Below the pieces are notes generated by a model. The model ran no database searches. It was not told the DNA's origin and was given only the letters and a program-made list of their open reading frames with translations. The position numbers and the translations under genes are program-made. Shown one piece after another: positions 32,933 to 40,942 of a stretch of DNA of 40,942 nt (the first letter of the stretch is position 1; each line of letters opens with the position of its first letter). Origin of the DNA: CAZASK01 sp964487845 (GTDB lineage Bacteria > Chlamydiota > Chlamydiia > Chlamydiales > FEN-1388); contig CAZASK010000013.1 in assembly GCA_964487845.1 (NCBI GenBank), forward strand, positions 1 through 40,942. Reading direction: 5' to 3'.

Positions 32933-33787
32933 TTACCCTGTTTTTTTTGCTTGTGTCAGATAGCGAAGGATAGAGGCAAGAGTTTCTTTGAGTTCATGAC
33001 GTTTTACAATACAATCAATCATTCCATGGTTGAGGAGAAATTCTGATTGCTGTGCGCCAGGAGGAAGTGGCCTACCCAGTATCTGCTCGATGACTCGAGG
33101 TCCTGCAAAGCAGATCAGAGCATTTGGCTCGGCAATAATGACATCGCCTAGCGAAGCGAATGAGGCAGTGACGCCACCAGTTGTTGGGTTTGTTAATATC
33201 GAGACATAAGGTACTTTTTTCTCTGCTAGTTTTGCAAGAGCTGCACTTGTTTTCGCCATTTGCATTAAAGAAAGTGTCGATTCTTGCATTCGTGCACCGC
33301 CTGAAGTGGAGACTAGAATAAGAGGTATCTGTTTTGCCTCGGCATGTTCGATGAGTAAGCAGATCTTTTCTCCAACCACAGAGCCCATAGAGCCGCCCAT
33401 AAAGTTGAAGTCGAGAACACCGAGTGCGCAGGGGAGACCTTGAATTACTCCTTCTCCTACTAAGACAGCCTCATCCCTCCCGGATTTTTTCTGAGCCGCC
33501 GCTAAGCGAGTGACATAGCGCTCTGTATCCACAAAATCGAGTGCATCTACAGGGGCTAGATGTGTGAATAACTCATGAAACGTCCCGGAATCGGTAAGTT
33601 GCAACACGCGCTCTTCACAGGAGATTCGGTAGTGATAGTCGCATTTTGGGCAGCAGTTGTTATTGCGTTCCAGCTCATTGGCATGAATAAGTTCGACACA
33701 CTGAGTGCACTTGAGCCAGCCCGAAAATCCATCTTTTTTCGTGGAGGTAACTTTAATTTTGGGTTTGTTTTTTGAGAATAACCCCAT
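32933..33787 (-). CDS. accD: acetyl-CoA carboxylase carboxyltransferase subunit beta
   Basis: AccD with AccA transfers the carboxyl group from biotin to acetyl-CoA, making malonyl-CoA, the first step of fatty acid synthesis. The 284-residue protein has the N-terminal zinc ribbon CTQC and CPKC (Cys27, Cys30, Cys46, Cys49). A crotonase-fold carboxyltransferase domain follows, with FNFMGGSMGSVVGEKI, STSGGARMQESTLSLMQMAKT and PTTGGVTASFASLGDV. GGAG lies 7 bases before the ATG. A good promoter lies upstream. dut follows after 6 bases. Confidence 0.96.
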   Translation of the reverse strand: MGLFSKNKPKIKVTSTKKDGFSGWLKCTQCVELIHANELERNNNCCPKCDYHYRISCEERVLQLTDSGTFHELFTHLAPVDALDFVDTERYVTRLAAAQKKSGRDEAVLVGEGVIQGLPCALGVLDFNFMGGSMGSVVGEKICLLIEHAEAKQIPLILVSTSGGARMQESTLSLMQMAKTSAALAKLAEKKVPYVSILTNPTTGGVTASFASLGDVIIAEPNALICFAGPRVIEQILGRPLPPGAQQSEFLLNHGMIDCIVKRHELKETLASILRYLTQAKKTG

Positions 33788-33809
33788 GCAACCACTCCAT
33801 TGAAAAATA

Positions 33810-33837
33810 ATAATATCAAAAATTGTAGTTCAGTCAA
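33810..33837 (-). promoter_or_regulatory. promoter of the accD-dut unit
   Basis: On the minus strand TTGACT (33837-33832) and TATTAT (33815-33810) are 16 bases apart. The accD start is about 22 bases below the -10. This is one of the best sigma-70-type promoters in the window. Confidence 0.55.
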
Positions 33838-33970
33838 CGCAATACTACAAGAAAAAAATTTGCAGAAAATTCGCATGATGGAAGGTAGCACTCCCTTTGG
33901 TGAAAAAAAAGATTTGCTTTATTTACAGGACGTGTAGAATGAACAAAGAAGCAAGCAATCAATTAAGCTA

Positions 33971-34000
33971 TTGCCTTTCAAAGGCAGAAAAAGCTATAAA
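33971..34000 (+). promoter_or_regulatory. promoter of slc1 with an internal palindrome
   Basis: TTGCCT (33971-33976) and TATAAA (33995-34000) are 18 bases apart, followed by a short leader with the strong ribosome site AGGAGG (34015-34020). The perfect palindrome TGCCTTT-C-AAAGGCA (33972-33986) overlaps the -35 and the spacer. It could be an operator or a chance stem. Confidence 0.5.
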
Positions 34001-34028
34001 AGGGTGATTATTTCAGGAGGACGATCCT

Positions 34029-34526
34029 ATGTCATTAGAAAATGCAAGAGCAAATCTTAAAGAATTTGGAAAAGAACTCGGACTAGAAGATCTTGAGTTT
34101 GACGAAAACAACACGTGTATTTTGGGAATCGATGATGAGTATTCTCTCCACGTTACATATGAGCCAAATTCGAAGCGGCTGTATATCTACTCTCCATTAC
34201 TTGACGGGCTTCCAAAGGATGATAAAACACGCCTACGTCTTTACGAGAAACTCCTTGAAGGATCTCTTCTTGGTGGTCAGATGGCCGGTGGCGGCTGCGG
34301 CGTTGCAGTCAATGAAGAATTGATTCTTGTTCATTCAACAATTGACATGGAACATGCTGTTTCTTCTGCGCTCAGAGCTTATGCACCTATCTTTGTAGAG
34401 ATGGTAGAAAAATGGCGTAAAACATGCCAAGAAACGATGGAAGGACGCGATGACGCTGCGAAAGCAGCAGCTCCAGCACCAGCAGCTTCTGCTCGTGGCG
34501 GCACTCAAGGTTTTATCAAAATTTAA
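34029..34526 (+). CDS. slc1: type III secretion chaperone Slc1
   Basis: This 165-residue acidic protein closely resembles, from memory, Chlamydia Slc1 (CT043), a class I CesT/SycE-type chaperone. Shared blocks are NAxxNLKxFxKEL, FDENNTCILGID, YSLHVTYE, LYIYSPLLDGLP, LYEKLLEGSLLGGQMAGGG and EMVEKWR. In C. trachomatis Slc1 dimers keep early effectors such as Tarp ready for secretion during invasion. The last 30 residues are an Ala/Pro/Gly-rich tail that differs between species. It has an excellent ribosome site (AGGAGG, 8-base spacer) and its own promoter, consistent with high expression. It lies between accD and sodA, which in C. trachomatis are adjacent (CT293-CT294), so slc1 was moved here or kept here in this lineage. 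Confidence 0.9.
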   Translation: MSLENARANLKEFGKELGLEDLEFDENNTCILGIDDEYSLHVTYEPNSKRLYIYSPLLDGLPKDDKTRLRLYEKLLEGSLLGGQMAGGGCGVAVNEELILVHSTIDMEHAVSSALRAYAPIFVEMVEKWRKTCQETMEGRDDAAKAAAPAPAASARGGTQGFIKI

Positions 34527-34541
34527 TCGATCTATTCTTGC

Positions 34542-34573
34542 ACATAGAACCTTCTCTGAAGAAGGTTCTATGT
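34542..34573. terminator. bidirectional terminator between slc1 and sodA
   Basis: ACATAGAACCTTCT (34542-34555) and AGAAGGTTCTATGT (34560-34573) form a perfect 14-bp stem with loop CTGA. It lies in the 55-base gap between two convergent stops. On the plus strand TTATTTTTTT follows ten bases later. This is the clearest hairpin of the window. Confidence 0.75.
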
Positions 34574-34581
34574 CCGAGTCG

Positions 34582-35193
34582 TTATTTTTTTAGTGCTTCT
34601 TGATATCTCTGTTCTACATTTTTCCAATTGATAATAGACCAGATTGCTTTCACGTAATCTAAGCGTACGTTTTTATACTGAAGATAGTAGGCGTGCTCCC
34701 ATACATCGATTCCGAGAAGTGGGATCAACCCTTTTGTTGAGAGGGGATCTTGGTTGTCGCATGTTGCAATCTCCAAGCGCTTTTTTGTAGGATTGAGACC
34801 AAGCCAGCCCCATCCTGATCCTTGGATGGCTGCAGTTTTTGCGCTCATTTCATCTTTAAAGGCGTCGACAGAAGAAAAGTCATGTGTGATAGCTTCCTTG
34901 AGAGGGCCGTCAGCGAATTGTCCCCCGCCTTGCGATGGAGATGCGAGTATCGACCAGAAAATTGAGTGATTGACATGACCGCCTCCATTGAATTTGATGG
35001 CAGCTTGCAGTGAAATCATTTTTGCGATATCGCCTTTTGCCTCTGCCTCTTGATACTGTTCGATAGCTTTGTTGAGGTTCGTGACATATGTTTGATGATG
35101 CTTGGTATAGTGTAGTTGCATGATTTCTTGAGAAATCACAGGCTCTAGGGCATTAAAATCATATCCAAGAGGGGGTAGTTCATACTGAATCAT
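34582..35193 (-). CDS. sodA: superoxide dismutase, Mn/Fe family (probably Mn)
   Basis: The enzyme converts superoxide to oxygen and hydrogen peroxide. From the ATG at 35193 (AAAGGAG, 6-base spacer) it has 203 residues. Metal ligands are His28 (LHYTKHHQTY), His76 (GGHVNHSIFW), Asp163 and His167 (GIDVWEHAYYLQYKN). Gln124 in AIQGSGWGWLG and the GGGH context indicate the manganese type. The sequence is strikingly like mitochondrial Mn-SOD, as are the Chlamydia enzymes (CT294), so this is a shared chlamydial trait and not a local oddity. Its start overlaps the hemD stop (ATGA), so the two genes are coupled. It faces slc1 across a strong terminator. Confidence 0.94.
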   Translation of the reverse strand: MIQYELPPLGYDFNALEPVISQEIMQLHYTKHHQTYVTNLNKAIEQYQEAEAKGDIAKMISLQAAIKFNGGGHVNHSIFWSILASPSQGGGQFADGPLKEAITHDFSSVDAFKDEMSAKTAAIQGSGWGWLGLNPTKKRLEIATCDNQDPLSTKGLIPLLGIDVWEHAYYLQYKNVRLDYVKAIWSIINWKNVEQRYQEALKK

Positions 35194-35858
35194 GATAACT
35201 CCTTTGTTATAGACTCCCAAAGTGTACTGATATACCCCCTTTCTTGTAGAGCCTTTTTCGTTATATGGCCCTTGGCAATACAGTGAGTGGCGGCGGGTAT
35301 AGTAGGAAAAAAATGAAAATAGCTATTTACAGTGGATGTGCTTGTAAAATAGATAGCGTCAGCTGTTGGAAGGTCATATGGAGGCCGAATATATTGAGTG
35401 TCGTAGAGCACGCAATCGGTAAGACGAAGATTTTTTTTACGGATGCTATCTGCAAGAAATGGCCGTGCGAGAGACGAGTGAGCATAGAAGAGGTGATCAT
35501 ATAGATTCGTGTGCTGCTCAATGAGATCTAAGACTCCCTCTTGTTGTTCACAAGATGCTGTGAGAGGCTCTGTAAAACCGAGCAAGAGAAGCGTTTGCGT
35601 AGTGGTTTTTCCTACAGAGAAACATTTTTTTTTCAATAGATCGGAGAGTGGATAGTTAAAAAAAAGAGCTGTTTTTTTCAGCAATATGGCAGCTTTTTGG
35701 CTTGTTATGACAAGGTGTGTTGCCTCTGCAAGGCGTTCAAAGGGCTCTTTGAGCTCTTCATTTTTGCGAGGCATTATCTCAATCATCGGATAGTGTATCC
35801 AGCGTATGCCTTGAATTAGAGCTGGGGGCTCAAGTCCAAGATAGAGGATCTGTTTCAT
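35190..35858 (-). CDS. hemD: uroporphyrinogen-III synthase
   Basis: HemD cyclises hydroxymethylbilane to uroporphyrinogen III, the substrate of HemE. The family is poorly conserved. This 222-residue protein has its two-domain layout and the recognisable segments THLVITSQKAAILL, CFSVGKTTTQTLLLLG, DAIYFTSTSTVNSYF and HCIAKGHITKKALQERG. The ATG has GAGG about 9 bases upstream. It overlaps sodA by four bases (ATGA), giving a hemD-sodA unit away from the hemE-hemN-hemG cluster. Motif evidence is good but less decisive than for the other haem genes. Confidence 0.78.
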   Translation of the reverse strand: MKQILYLGLEPPALIQGIRWIHYPMIEIMPRKNEELKEPFERLAEATHLVITSQKAAILLKKTALFFNYPLSDLLKKKCFSVGKTTTQTLLLLGFTEPLTASCEQQEGVLDLIEQHTNLYDHLFYAHSSLARPFLADSIRKKNLRLTDCVLYDTQYIRPPYDLPTADAIYFTSTSTVNSYFHFFPTIPAATHCIAKGHITKKALQERGYISTLWESITKELS

Positions 35859-36086
35859 AGTATAGACCTCTTTGATAACTACAGTCTCGCATTAAAAATG
35901 TATAATTTTACTGTTTTCGTCTAGAAATTTTGAGGAGGAGTAAATAAAATTTTTTCGATGCATAAGAGTCTCATGATAAGCGATTTATATACTCGAAAAT
36001 GAACTTCAAATAAAATTTCCGTTGTCTAAAAATCTTATTTTCCAATACAACTCACCTCTTTTTCACATAAAACTGGATTGGTGTGT
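35859..36086 (+). other. AT-rich leader region upstream of the RHS gene
   Basis: This 228-base spacer between the divergent hemD and RHS genes holds a consensus TATAAT (35901-35906) without a matching -35. It also holds an excellent ribosome-binding sequence GAGGAGGAG (about 35931-35939) that no open frame uses: the next ATG (35958) is about 20 bases away and opens only 14 codons. The ATG of the RHS gene itself has only a weak site (GGATTGGTG). It may be the remains of a gene start or a long leader. Confidence 0.35.
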
Positions 36087-39000
36087 ATGTTCTGGATGCG
36101 CTTTCTTGTTCTCCTCTTCTCTCTTTTTTCTTTTGCCTTCGCTGATGAAAATCCTACCTCACTTGTGAACCTGACAGCGATTCCGAGCACTATTGTCAAT
36201 GACTCAGTCCATGTGATCACAGGCGACTATATCCCATCGATGACAGACTCTGTGGTGACAGGCCCGGATCCATACATCTTGGGAAGAGGGTATTCTAGCA
36301 GCTCACGCGAGCGCTCGAGCTTAGGCATCGGCTGGAGCTTTCATCATGCGCTGAAGCTGCAGGTATTTCAGCCTGAGGGGATAAATTTTGCCAAAAACTG
36401 CTTTGAAGAAGATTTTTGGACGCAGCTTGCAGAGCATGATAGAGAAGAAGCTCTTCGTGATGCTGCAGAAGAAGAGGGCGAGCTTGTAGATGATGTCGAT
36501 GACTTCTTGCCAGAGCTTTATCAGGTAGAGAGCATGCTCCTTGCGGAACAGATCCCAAAGGGGCGCCCTGCTGAGCATAAAAACCCCTACACTCAGGTGA
36601 TCCTCACGACAGCAGGAGGCGGCAAGCTCGTCTATAAAGGTAATGGCTGGGCGCATAACTTTAAGCCTGAGATGAAGAAGACAGGGTGGACGAATGCGAC
36701 AGGGGAGCACATCTCTGGACAAAACAACATCAAAAACTCATGGGTCCACTTCGACAAAAAACATGACAGGTGGATCGTGCGAGAAGGCGATGGCTCTCTT
36801 CGCATCTACGCACGAAAGTGTAGTCAAAGAAAAAAATGCTACTTTCAAGGCGAGTACAACCACCATTTTAGAGACTATCTTTTAAGAGAGGAGAGGCATC
36901 CAAGCGGCAACAGAACCCACTACTCCTATAACAAGCAGTATCATGTCACTGATATACGAACCTATAACAAAACAAAGACGAAGGTTTTGCATTGGGTGAA
37001 ATTTCATCATAAAAACAAGGAGTCGTGGCAGAAAAGCCCAGCACTTCATGTGGAAACAAGTGATGGGAAAACATTCACCTATAGCCACCGCTGGTTCCAG
37101 GATAAAAAATTTGGCATCAAAAGCTTCGTAAGCCCTGGACTTGCCGAGGAGAAAATCACCTACTCGAAAGAAGAGCGTGTCTGCAAGGCGATGCAGAATG
37201 GCCACTGTGTACAGACGGACTACTATGGTCCTCAGAAGAAAAAGCTCAAGGGCAAGGTCGCCTCTCAAAAAGCTCCTGCTGGTGTAGCAGGTGCTGTCAT
37301 CACCACCCATCGCTACTTCTACCATGATGACCACACAAGCGTTGTCGACGCGATGGGCAACAAAACGCGCTATTTCTATAACACACATAAGCGGCTGACA
37401 CGTGTAGAAAAAGAAAACAACTACGGCAAGCGGCTCATGGCAGAAGAGTATCAGTGGGGAACAAAAGAAGATGAGGGCAACCTCACTGTCCACACCCTCT
37501 TCGATGAGAATGACAAGCCTGTATTTGCCAAGGTGTATCACTACGACGATCGCCACAATGTGATCAGACAAGAGGTGTATGGCCACTCTTCCTCCATGAG
37601 TCTCGACAAGAAGAAGCCTGTTGGGGACAAGATAGTGACGAAGGCGAGTTTTTCAGATACAAGCTTTAACCTCAAGATGTCAGAGAGCGATGCTCTGGGC
37701 AACATGACCTACTACGACTACTATCCAGGCACCAACCTTCTCAAAGCCAAGCTCACCTGTGAGAAGACAGCAATCAAGATACGGCAGTTTTTCCGCTACA
37801 ATAGCGCTGGCGTCGTCATCGAAGAGATAGCAGACGACGGCAGCTCTCGAGATAAAGAAAACTTAGCAGACGTGACGCAGCGGATCATCAAACGTATCAA
37901 GGTGCGGCAAAGCTACCCGCACTACGGCGAGCCTGAAGTTATCGAAGAGATCGCCTTCGATGTGGCATCGCGTACAGAAGTGGTCATGAAAAAGACGGTC
38001 AATAGCTTTAACGAAAAAGGCCTTGTCATCTCCAAAAAAACGTATGATCAGCAAGGCAATTTTGAATTAGAGAGCGTCATGGCCTATGACGATCAAGATA
38101 GGGTCATCTTCTCACGAGATCCTATGGGTAGAGAGACACACTGCGCCTATGATGAAAGAGGGCGTATCCTGATGAAGCGTGGCCCTGACAACGTGGAAAC
38201 ACGCTTCAACTACGATGCCATGGGCCAGCTTGTCAAGTCAGAAACTATCGATGGAGCTTCCTCTTTTGTGACGAGCGCTCTCTATGACCCCTTAGGAAGA
38301 AAGGTGCTCTCCACAGATCATCAGGGAAACAACACCTCCTATGAATATGACGCTCTTGGAAGAATCACACGGATCACACGTCCTCCTGTTATGAGTGAAG
38401 CGGGCGTGTTCATCCAAAGTGTGACAACATATAGTTATGATGGCAGGGAGGTAAAAGAAAAAGATGAGCTTGGCCGTGTCACCACACGCACCTTGACTAT
38501 CGATGGCAAAATCCTTGAAGAGATTTTTCCTGACGGCACGAAAAAAAGCTATCGCTACGATGCCAAGGGCAACCTCATCGAGGAGATCGCTCCTAATGGC
38601 CTCATCACACGCACTGCCTACGACTACCAAAGTAGACCTATAGAGGTGACCCAGGAAAAGGGATCGTTTTTTTCCAAAAAAACGATGCGCTACGACGCCT
38701 TCCACCTCATCGAGGAGACTTCTCCCACTGGAGAGACTATCCGCTACAGCTACGACTGCGCAGGCCGTAAAGTAAGCTCTTCTATAGAAGCTGACGGCCT
38801 TTCTAAAAAGAGCCTCTTCTTTTACAACGCCTCAGGCAAGCTCTCAGAAGAAAGAGAGCTTCTTGAAGAGGGCTACCTTGCCAAGATATACAGCTACGAT
38901 ATCCTCTCTCGTCTCATCGCTGAAGAGGTGCGCGATCATACAGGCTGTCTCTACAACATGCGCCATCTAAGCTATGACATCTCCGGCAACGTATCCTCTG

Positions 39001-40942
39001 TCACGACATCAGTAGGTGGCCGTCTTGCTACCACTACCACGACTTACGATCCTCATGGCACGCCGATCGCCATCCAAGATGCCCTCGGTAATAAAACCAC
39101 CATCAGCTTCGACTACTTTTACCCCCTCACGACAGGGCAGCATGTCATCAAAAAAAGAACTGTAGATCCACGCGGCGTCGTGACAGAAGAGATTTTTAAT
39201 CCTCAAGGCAAGCCAGCAACAGTCTGCTGCTACGATCCCTTCGGCGCCAAGATATCGAAAAAAGAGCTCTTTTACGATGCTGCTGGCAACCTTGTCACCA
39301 TCATTGACTGGGCGCTCTCCAAAGATAAAGAGATTCCTATCCGAACAGAGATCACCTATGGACCTCTTTCTCGAGTAGATAGTATCACCCTAGCTGCTCA
39401 TACACCAGAGCAGAAGAAGACATCTTTTATCTACAACTCCATAGGGCAGCTTGTGCTCACCTATCACCCCAACAAGAGCATCATCGAGCATGCCTATGAT
39501 GAAAAGGGAAGGCTCGCTCGCTACCACGGCAAGGGCTTTGATTACAGCTTCTCCTACGACGTCAAAGATCGTATCACTGAGGCGTATAACAATATCACCA
39601 ACAAGGCAACACGTAGAAGCTATAATAGCCTTGGGCTGATGACTGAGGAGATCTTGGAGTCAGATCTTACCATCGGTTACCACTATGATGCAAACTGCAG
39701 ACTTCGCGAGCTCACTCTCCCTGATAAATCACATATCGTCTATGAATACACTCCTGCACACCTTGCGAAGATTATCCGCCACGATGCCTTGGGTAATGAG
39801 CAGTACACCTACGAGGTGCTCTCTCGAGATCTGTCAGGACGGATCCAGTCAGCGCAGCTTCCTAATGGAAGTACCATCAGCTACGAAAGAGATCTTGCAG
39901 CTCGTCTCACAACGCTCTCTCATGATCATCTTCAGCAAGAGCTCACTGGCTATGATCCCTCCGGCAACCTGTTATCCCTCACGACACGTGATCATACAGG
40001 AAAGCGCTCGGAACATTTTTCATACGACTTCTTATCTCAGCTTACTGAAGAGGAGGGTCACAGCTATCAGTATGACTCGCTCTATAATCGCCTGTCTAAA
40101 GATGGCAAGCCCTATACACTCAACAGCCTGCACTCTCTTCTCTCTGCTGGGGAGACGAGCTACACGTATGATAAAGCAGGCAATCGTCTCCTCAAGAAAA
40201 ATCAGGACTCCTCTACACAATACTTCTACGACGACCTCGACAGGCTTGTGTCTGTCCAGACAAACGAAGATATGGTCTCCTACAGCTACGACGCCTTCCA
40301 TCGACGTATAGCGAAGACAAAAGATGGCGAGAGTGTCTCCTATCTCTATGTTCAGGATAACGAGATAGGCTGCTGTGATAAGGAGGGCATCATCCGCGAG
40401 CTTCGCATCTTAGCGGAGGGCGTTGGTGCAGAGATAGGCGCTTCTATCGCCTTTGAATTTGACAGTGCTCCTTACGTTCCCATCCACGACTATCGCGGCA
40501 ACGTAGTCTTGCTCACAGACTTACAGAACATCCCGGTGGAGTGGTATCGCTACTCTGCGTTTGGAGAAGAGGATCGCTCGGGCACGCTCAATCCATGGCG
40601 CTTTTCATCGAAGAGGGTCGATGACGAGACAGGTCTTGTCTACTTTGGCAGACGCTACTACGACCCAGAAATCGGCAAGTGGCTGACGCAAGATCCCCTC
40701 GGCCTCAAGGCAGGGCCTAACCTCTATGCCTATGTCAACAACTGCCCGCTCACACACTTTGACCTCTACGGCCTCGAAGCTGTCGCTGCTTCACAAGAAA
40801 GAGGCTTCATCGGCCGCTGCTTCGACAACGTCAGGAGTTTTGTCTCCGATCTTGGCAGCATGCTGTGGAATGGTTTCTGTAGTGCCGTTGAGGCTGTCAT
40901 TGAACATGGGATGTTTTTTGATTGCTTTGGAGGGAAGCAAGC
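36087..40942 (+). CDS. giant exported RHS/YD-repeat protein, 3' end beyond the window
   Basis: One uninterrupted frame of 1,618 codons runs from an ATG at 36087 to the window end. Residues 1-19 form a signal peptide (FLVLLFSLFSFAFA, then DE). A nonrepetitive N-terminal part extends to about residue 400. More than twenty YD repeats follow (for example YDERGR, YDPLGR, YDALGR, YDAKGN, YDKAGN, YDDLDR). The RHS core ends with HDYRGNVVLLTD, YFGRRYYDPEIG, WLTQDPLGL and NLYAYVNN (about 1495-1563), closing with DLYGL where DPxGL is usual. In other RHS/TcC proteins this core forms a shell around a variable C-terminal toxin; only 55 tail residues are visible. No PAAR domain is seen. Codon choice (TAC, GAC, ATC, CTC) is clearly richer in G and C than the neighbours, suggesting acquisition. 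Confidence 0.9.
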   Translation, partial: MFWMRFLVLLFSLFSFAFADENPTSLVNLTAIPSTIVNDSVHVITGDYIPSMTDSVVTGPDPYILGRGYSSSSRERSSLGIGWSFHHALKLQVFQPEGINFAKNCFEEDFWTQLAEHDREEALRDAAEEEGELVDDVDDFLPELYQVESMLLAEQIPKGRPAEHKNPYTQVILTTAGGGKLVYKGNGWAHNFKPEMKKTGWTNATGEHISGQNNIKNSWVHFDKKHDRWIVREGDGSLRIYARKCSQRKKCYFQGEYNHHFRDYLLREERHPSGNRTHYSYNKQYHVTDIRTYNKTKTKVLHWVKFHHKNKESWQKSPALHVETSDGKTFTYSHRWFQDKKFGIKSFVSPGLAEEKITYSKEERVCKAMQNGHCVQTDYYGPQKKKLKGKVASQKAPAGVAGAVITTHRYFYHDDHTSVVDAMGNKTRYFYNTHKRLTRVEKENNYGKRLMAEEYQWGTKEDEGNLTVHTLFDENDKPVFAKVYHYDDRHNVIRQEVYGHSSSMSLDKKKPVGDKIVTKASFSDTSFNLKMSESDALGNMTYYDYYPGTNLLKAKLTCEKTAIKIRQFFRYNSAGVVIEEIADDGSSRDKENLADVTQRIIKRIKVRQSYPHYGEPEVIEEIAFDVASRTEVVMKKTVNSFNEKGLVISKKTYDQQGNFELESVMAYDDQDRVIFSRDPMGRETHCAYDERGRILMKRGPDNVETRFNYDAMGQLVKSETIDGASSFVTSALYDPLGRKVLSTDHQGNNTSYEYDALGRITRITRPPVMSEAGVFIQSVTTYSYDGREVKEKDELGRVTTRTLTIDGKILEEIFPDGTKKSYRYDAKGNLIEEIAPNGLITRTAYDYQSRPIEVTQEKGSFFSKKTMRYDAFHLIEETSPTGETIRYSYDCAGRKVSSSIEADGLSKKSLFFYNASGKLSEERELLEEGYLAKIYSYDILSRLIAEEVRDHTGCLYNMRHLSYDISGNVSSVTTSVGGRLATTTTTYDPHGTPIAIQDALGNKTTISFDYFYPLTTGQHVIKKRTVDPRGVVTEEIFNPQGKPATVCCYDPFGAKISKKELFYDAAGNLVTIIDWALSKDKEIPIRTEITYGPLSRVDSITLAAHTPEQKKTSFIYNSIGQLVLTYHPNKSIIEHAYDEKGRLARYHGKGFDYSFSYDVKDRITEAYNNITNKATRRSYNSLGLMTEEILESDLTIGYHYDANCRLRELTLPDKSHIVYEYTPAHLAKIIRHDALGNEQYTYEVLSRDLSGRIQSAQLPNGSTISYERDLAARLTTLSHDHLQQELTGYDPSGNLLSLTTRDHTGKRSEHFSYDFLSQLTEEEGHSYQYDSLYNRLSKDGKPYTLNSLHSLLSAGETSYTYDKAGNRLLKKNQDSSTQYFYDDLDRLVSVQTNEDMVSYSYDAFHRRIAKTKDGESVSYLYVQDNEIGCCDKEGIIRELRILAEGVGAEIGASIAFEFDSAPYVPIHDYRGNVVLLTDLQNIPVEWYRYSAFGEEDRSGTLNPWRFSSKRVDDETGLVYFGRRYYDPEIGKWLTQDPLGLKAGPNLYAYVNNCPLTHFDLYGLEAVAASQERGFIGRCFDNVRSFVSDLGSMLWNGFCSAVEAVIEHGMFFDCFGGKQ

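Noticed and set aside
34582..35193. Mitochondrion-like Mn-SOD as a recent transfer from a host
   Set aside because: Chlamydia SodM proteins show the same similarity and the gene sits in its conserved chlamydial neighbourhood, so it is vertically kept.
36295..40301. Several open frames on the opposite strand and in other frames of the RHS gene
   Set aside because: They are shadows of the biased codon use in the long YD-repeat frame; the plus-strand frame has signal peptide and RHS motifs throughout.
1..40942. CRISPR arrays, tRNA or rRNA genes, intact insertion sequences, prophage genes
   Set aside because: Looked for regularly spaced repeats, cloverleaf-like stretches and transposase or integrase motifs; none was found.

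Overview
The window comes from a member of the Chlamydiae, most likely an environmental (Parachlamydia/Waddlia/Simkania-like) lineage rather than Chlamydia itself. The main evidence is gene content and order. From memory, amn-efp-mfd-alaS-tkt-hemE-hemN-hemG, ptsN/ptsN/dut/accD/sod, nqrF with yajC, and clpC correspond to Chlamydia trachomatis CT745-CT752, CT290-CT294, CT740/CT741 and CT286. A close homologue of the type III secretion chaperone Slc1 (CT043) lies among them. Several genes are not known to me from the reduced Chlamydia genomes, including the full-length glutamine-dependent NAD synthetase, exported phosphatases and glycosyltransferases, and a giant YD-repeat (RHS) protein. These fit an amoeba- or animal-associated environmental chlamydia. 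The species cannot be named from the sequence.

Layout. 1-6273: yajC, two tandem exported purple-acid-phosphatase-like proteins, htpG and nqrF. 6274-6445: a long imperfect inverted repeat; a related copy lies upstream of yajC. 6457-9060: an Rsm22-type methyltransferase and nadE. 9069-11450 (minus): amn, an exported family-2 glycosyltransferase and an ankyrin-like protein. 11544-13044: efp and epmA, which overlap. 13016-18959 (minus): alaS and mfd. 19064-22472 (minus): an exported glycosyltransferase-methyltransferase fusion resembling collagen galactosyltransferase, an unknown protein, sixA, and then a beta-barrel-like outer-membrane protein with its own promoter. 22654-31061 (plus): tkt, hemE, hemN, hemG and clpC. 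31067-33787 (minus): accD and dut, then two EIIA-Ntr genes, one fused to a helix-turn-helix. 34029-35858: slc1, facing sodA and hemD. From 36087 to the window end: one open RHS/YD-repeat reading frame of more than 1,600 codons, cut by the window edge before its C-terminal tip is complete.

Functional themes. Tetrapyrrole synthesis is represented by hemE, hemN, hemG and hemD. Translation support comes from EF-P with its lysylating enzyme EpmA, AlaRS and an Rsm22-like ribosome-assembly factor. NqrF contributes to sodium-pumping respiration. An envelope and host-interaction set includes Slc1, the exported phosphatases, two exported glycosyltransferases, the putative porin-like protein and the RHS protein.

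The strongest candidates for something new are the collagen-galactosyltransferase-like/methyltransferase fusion, the palindromic repeat family, the palindromes placed between -35 and -10 of two promoters (the outer-membrane protein and slc1), and the RHS protein with its distinct base composition. No intergenic stretch exceeds about 250 bases. No tRNA, rRNA, CRISPR array or intact insertion sequence was recognised.
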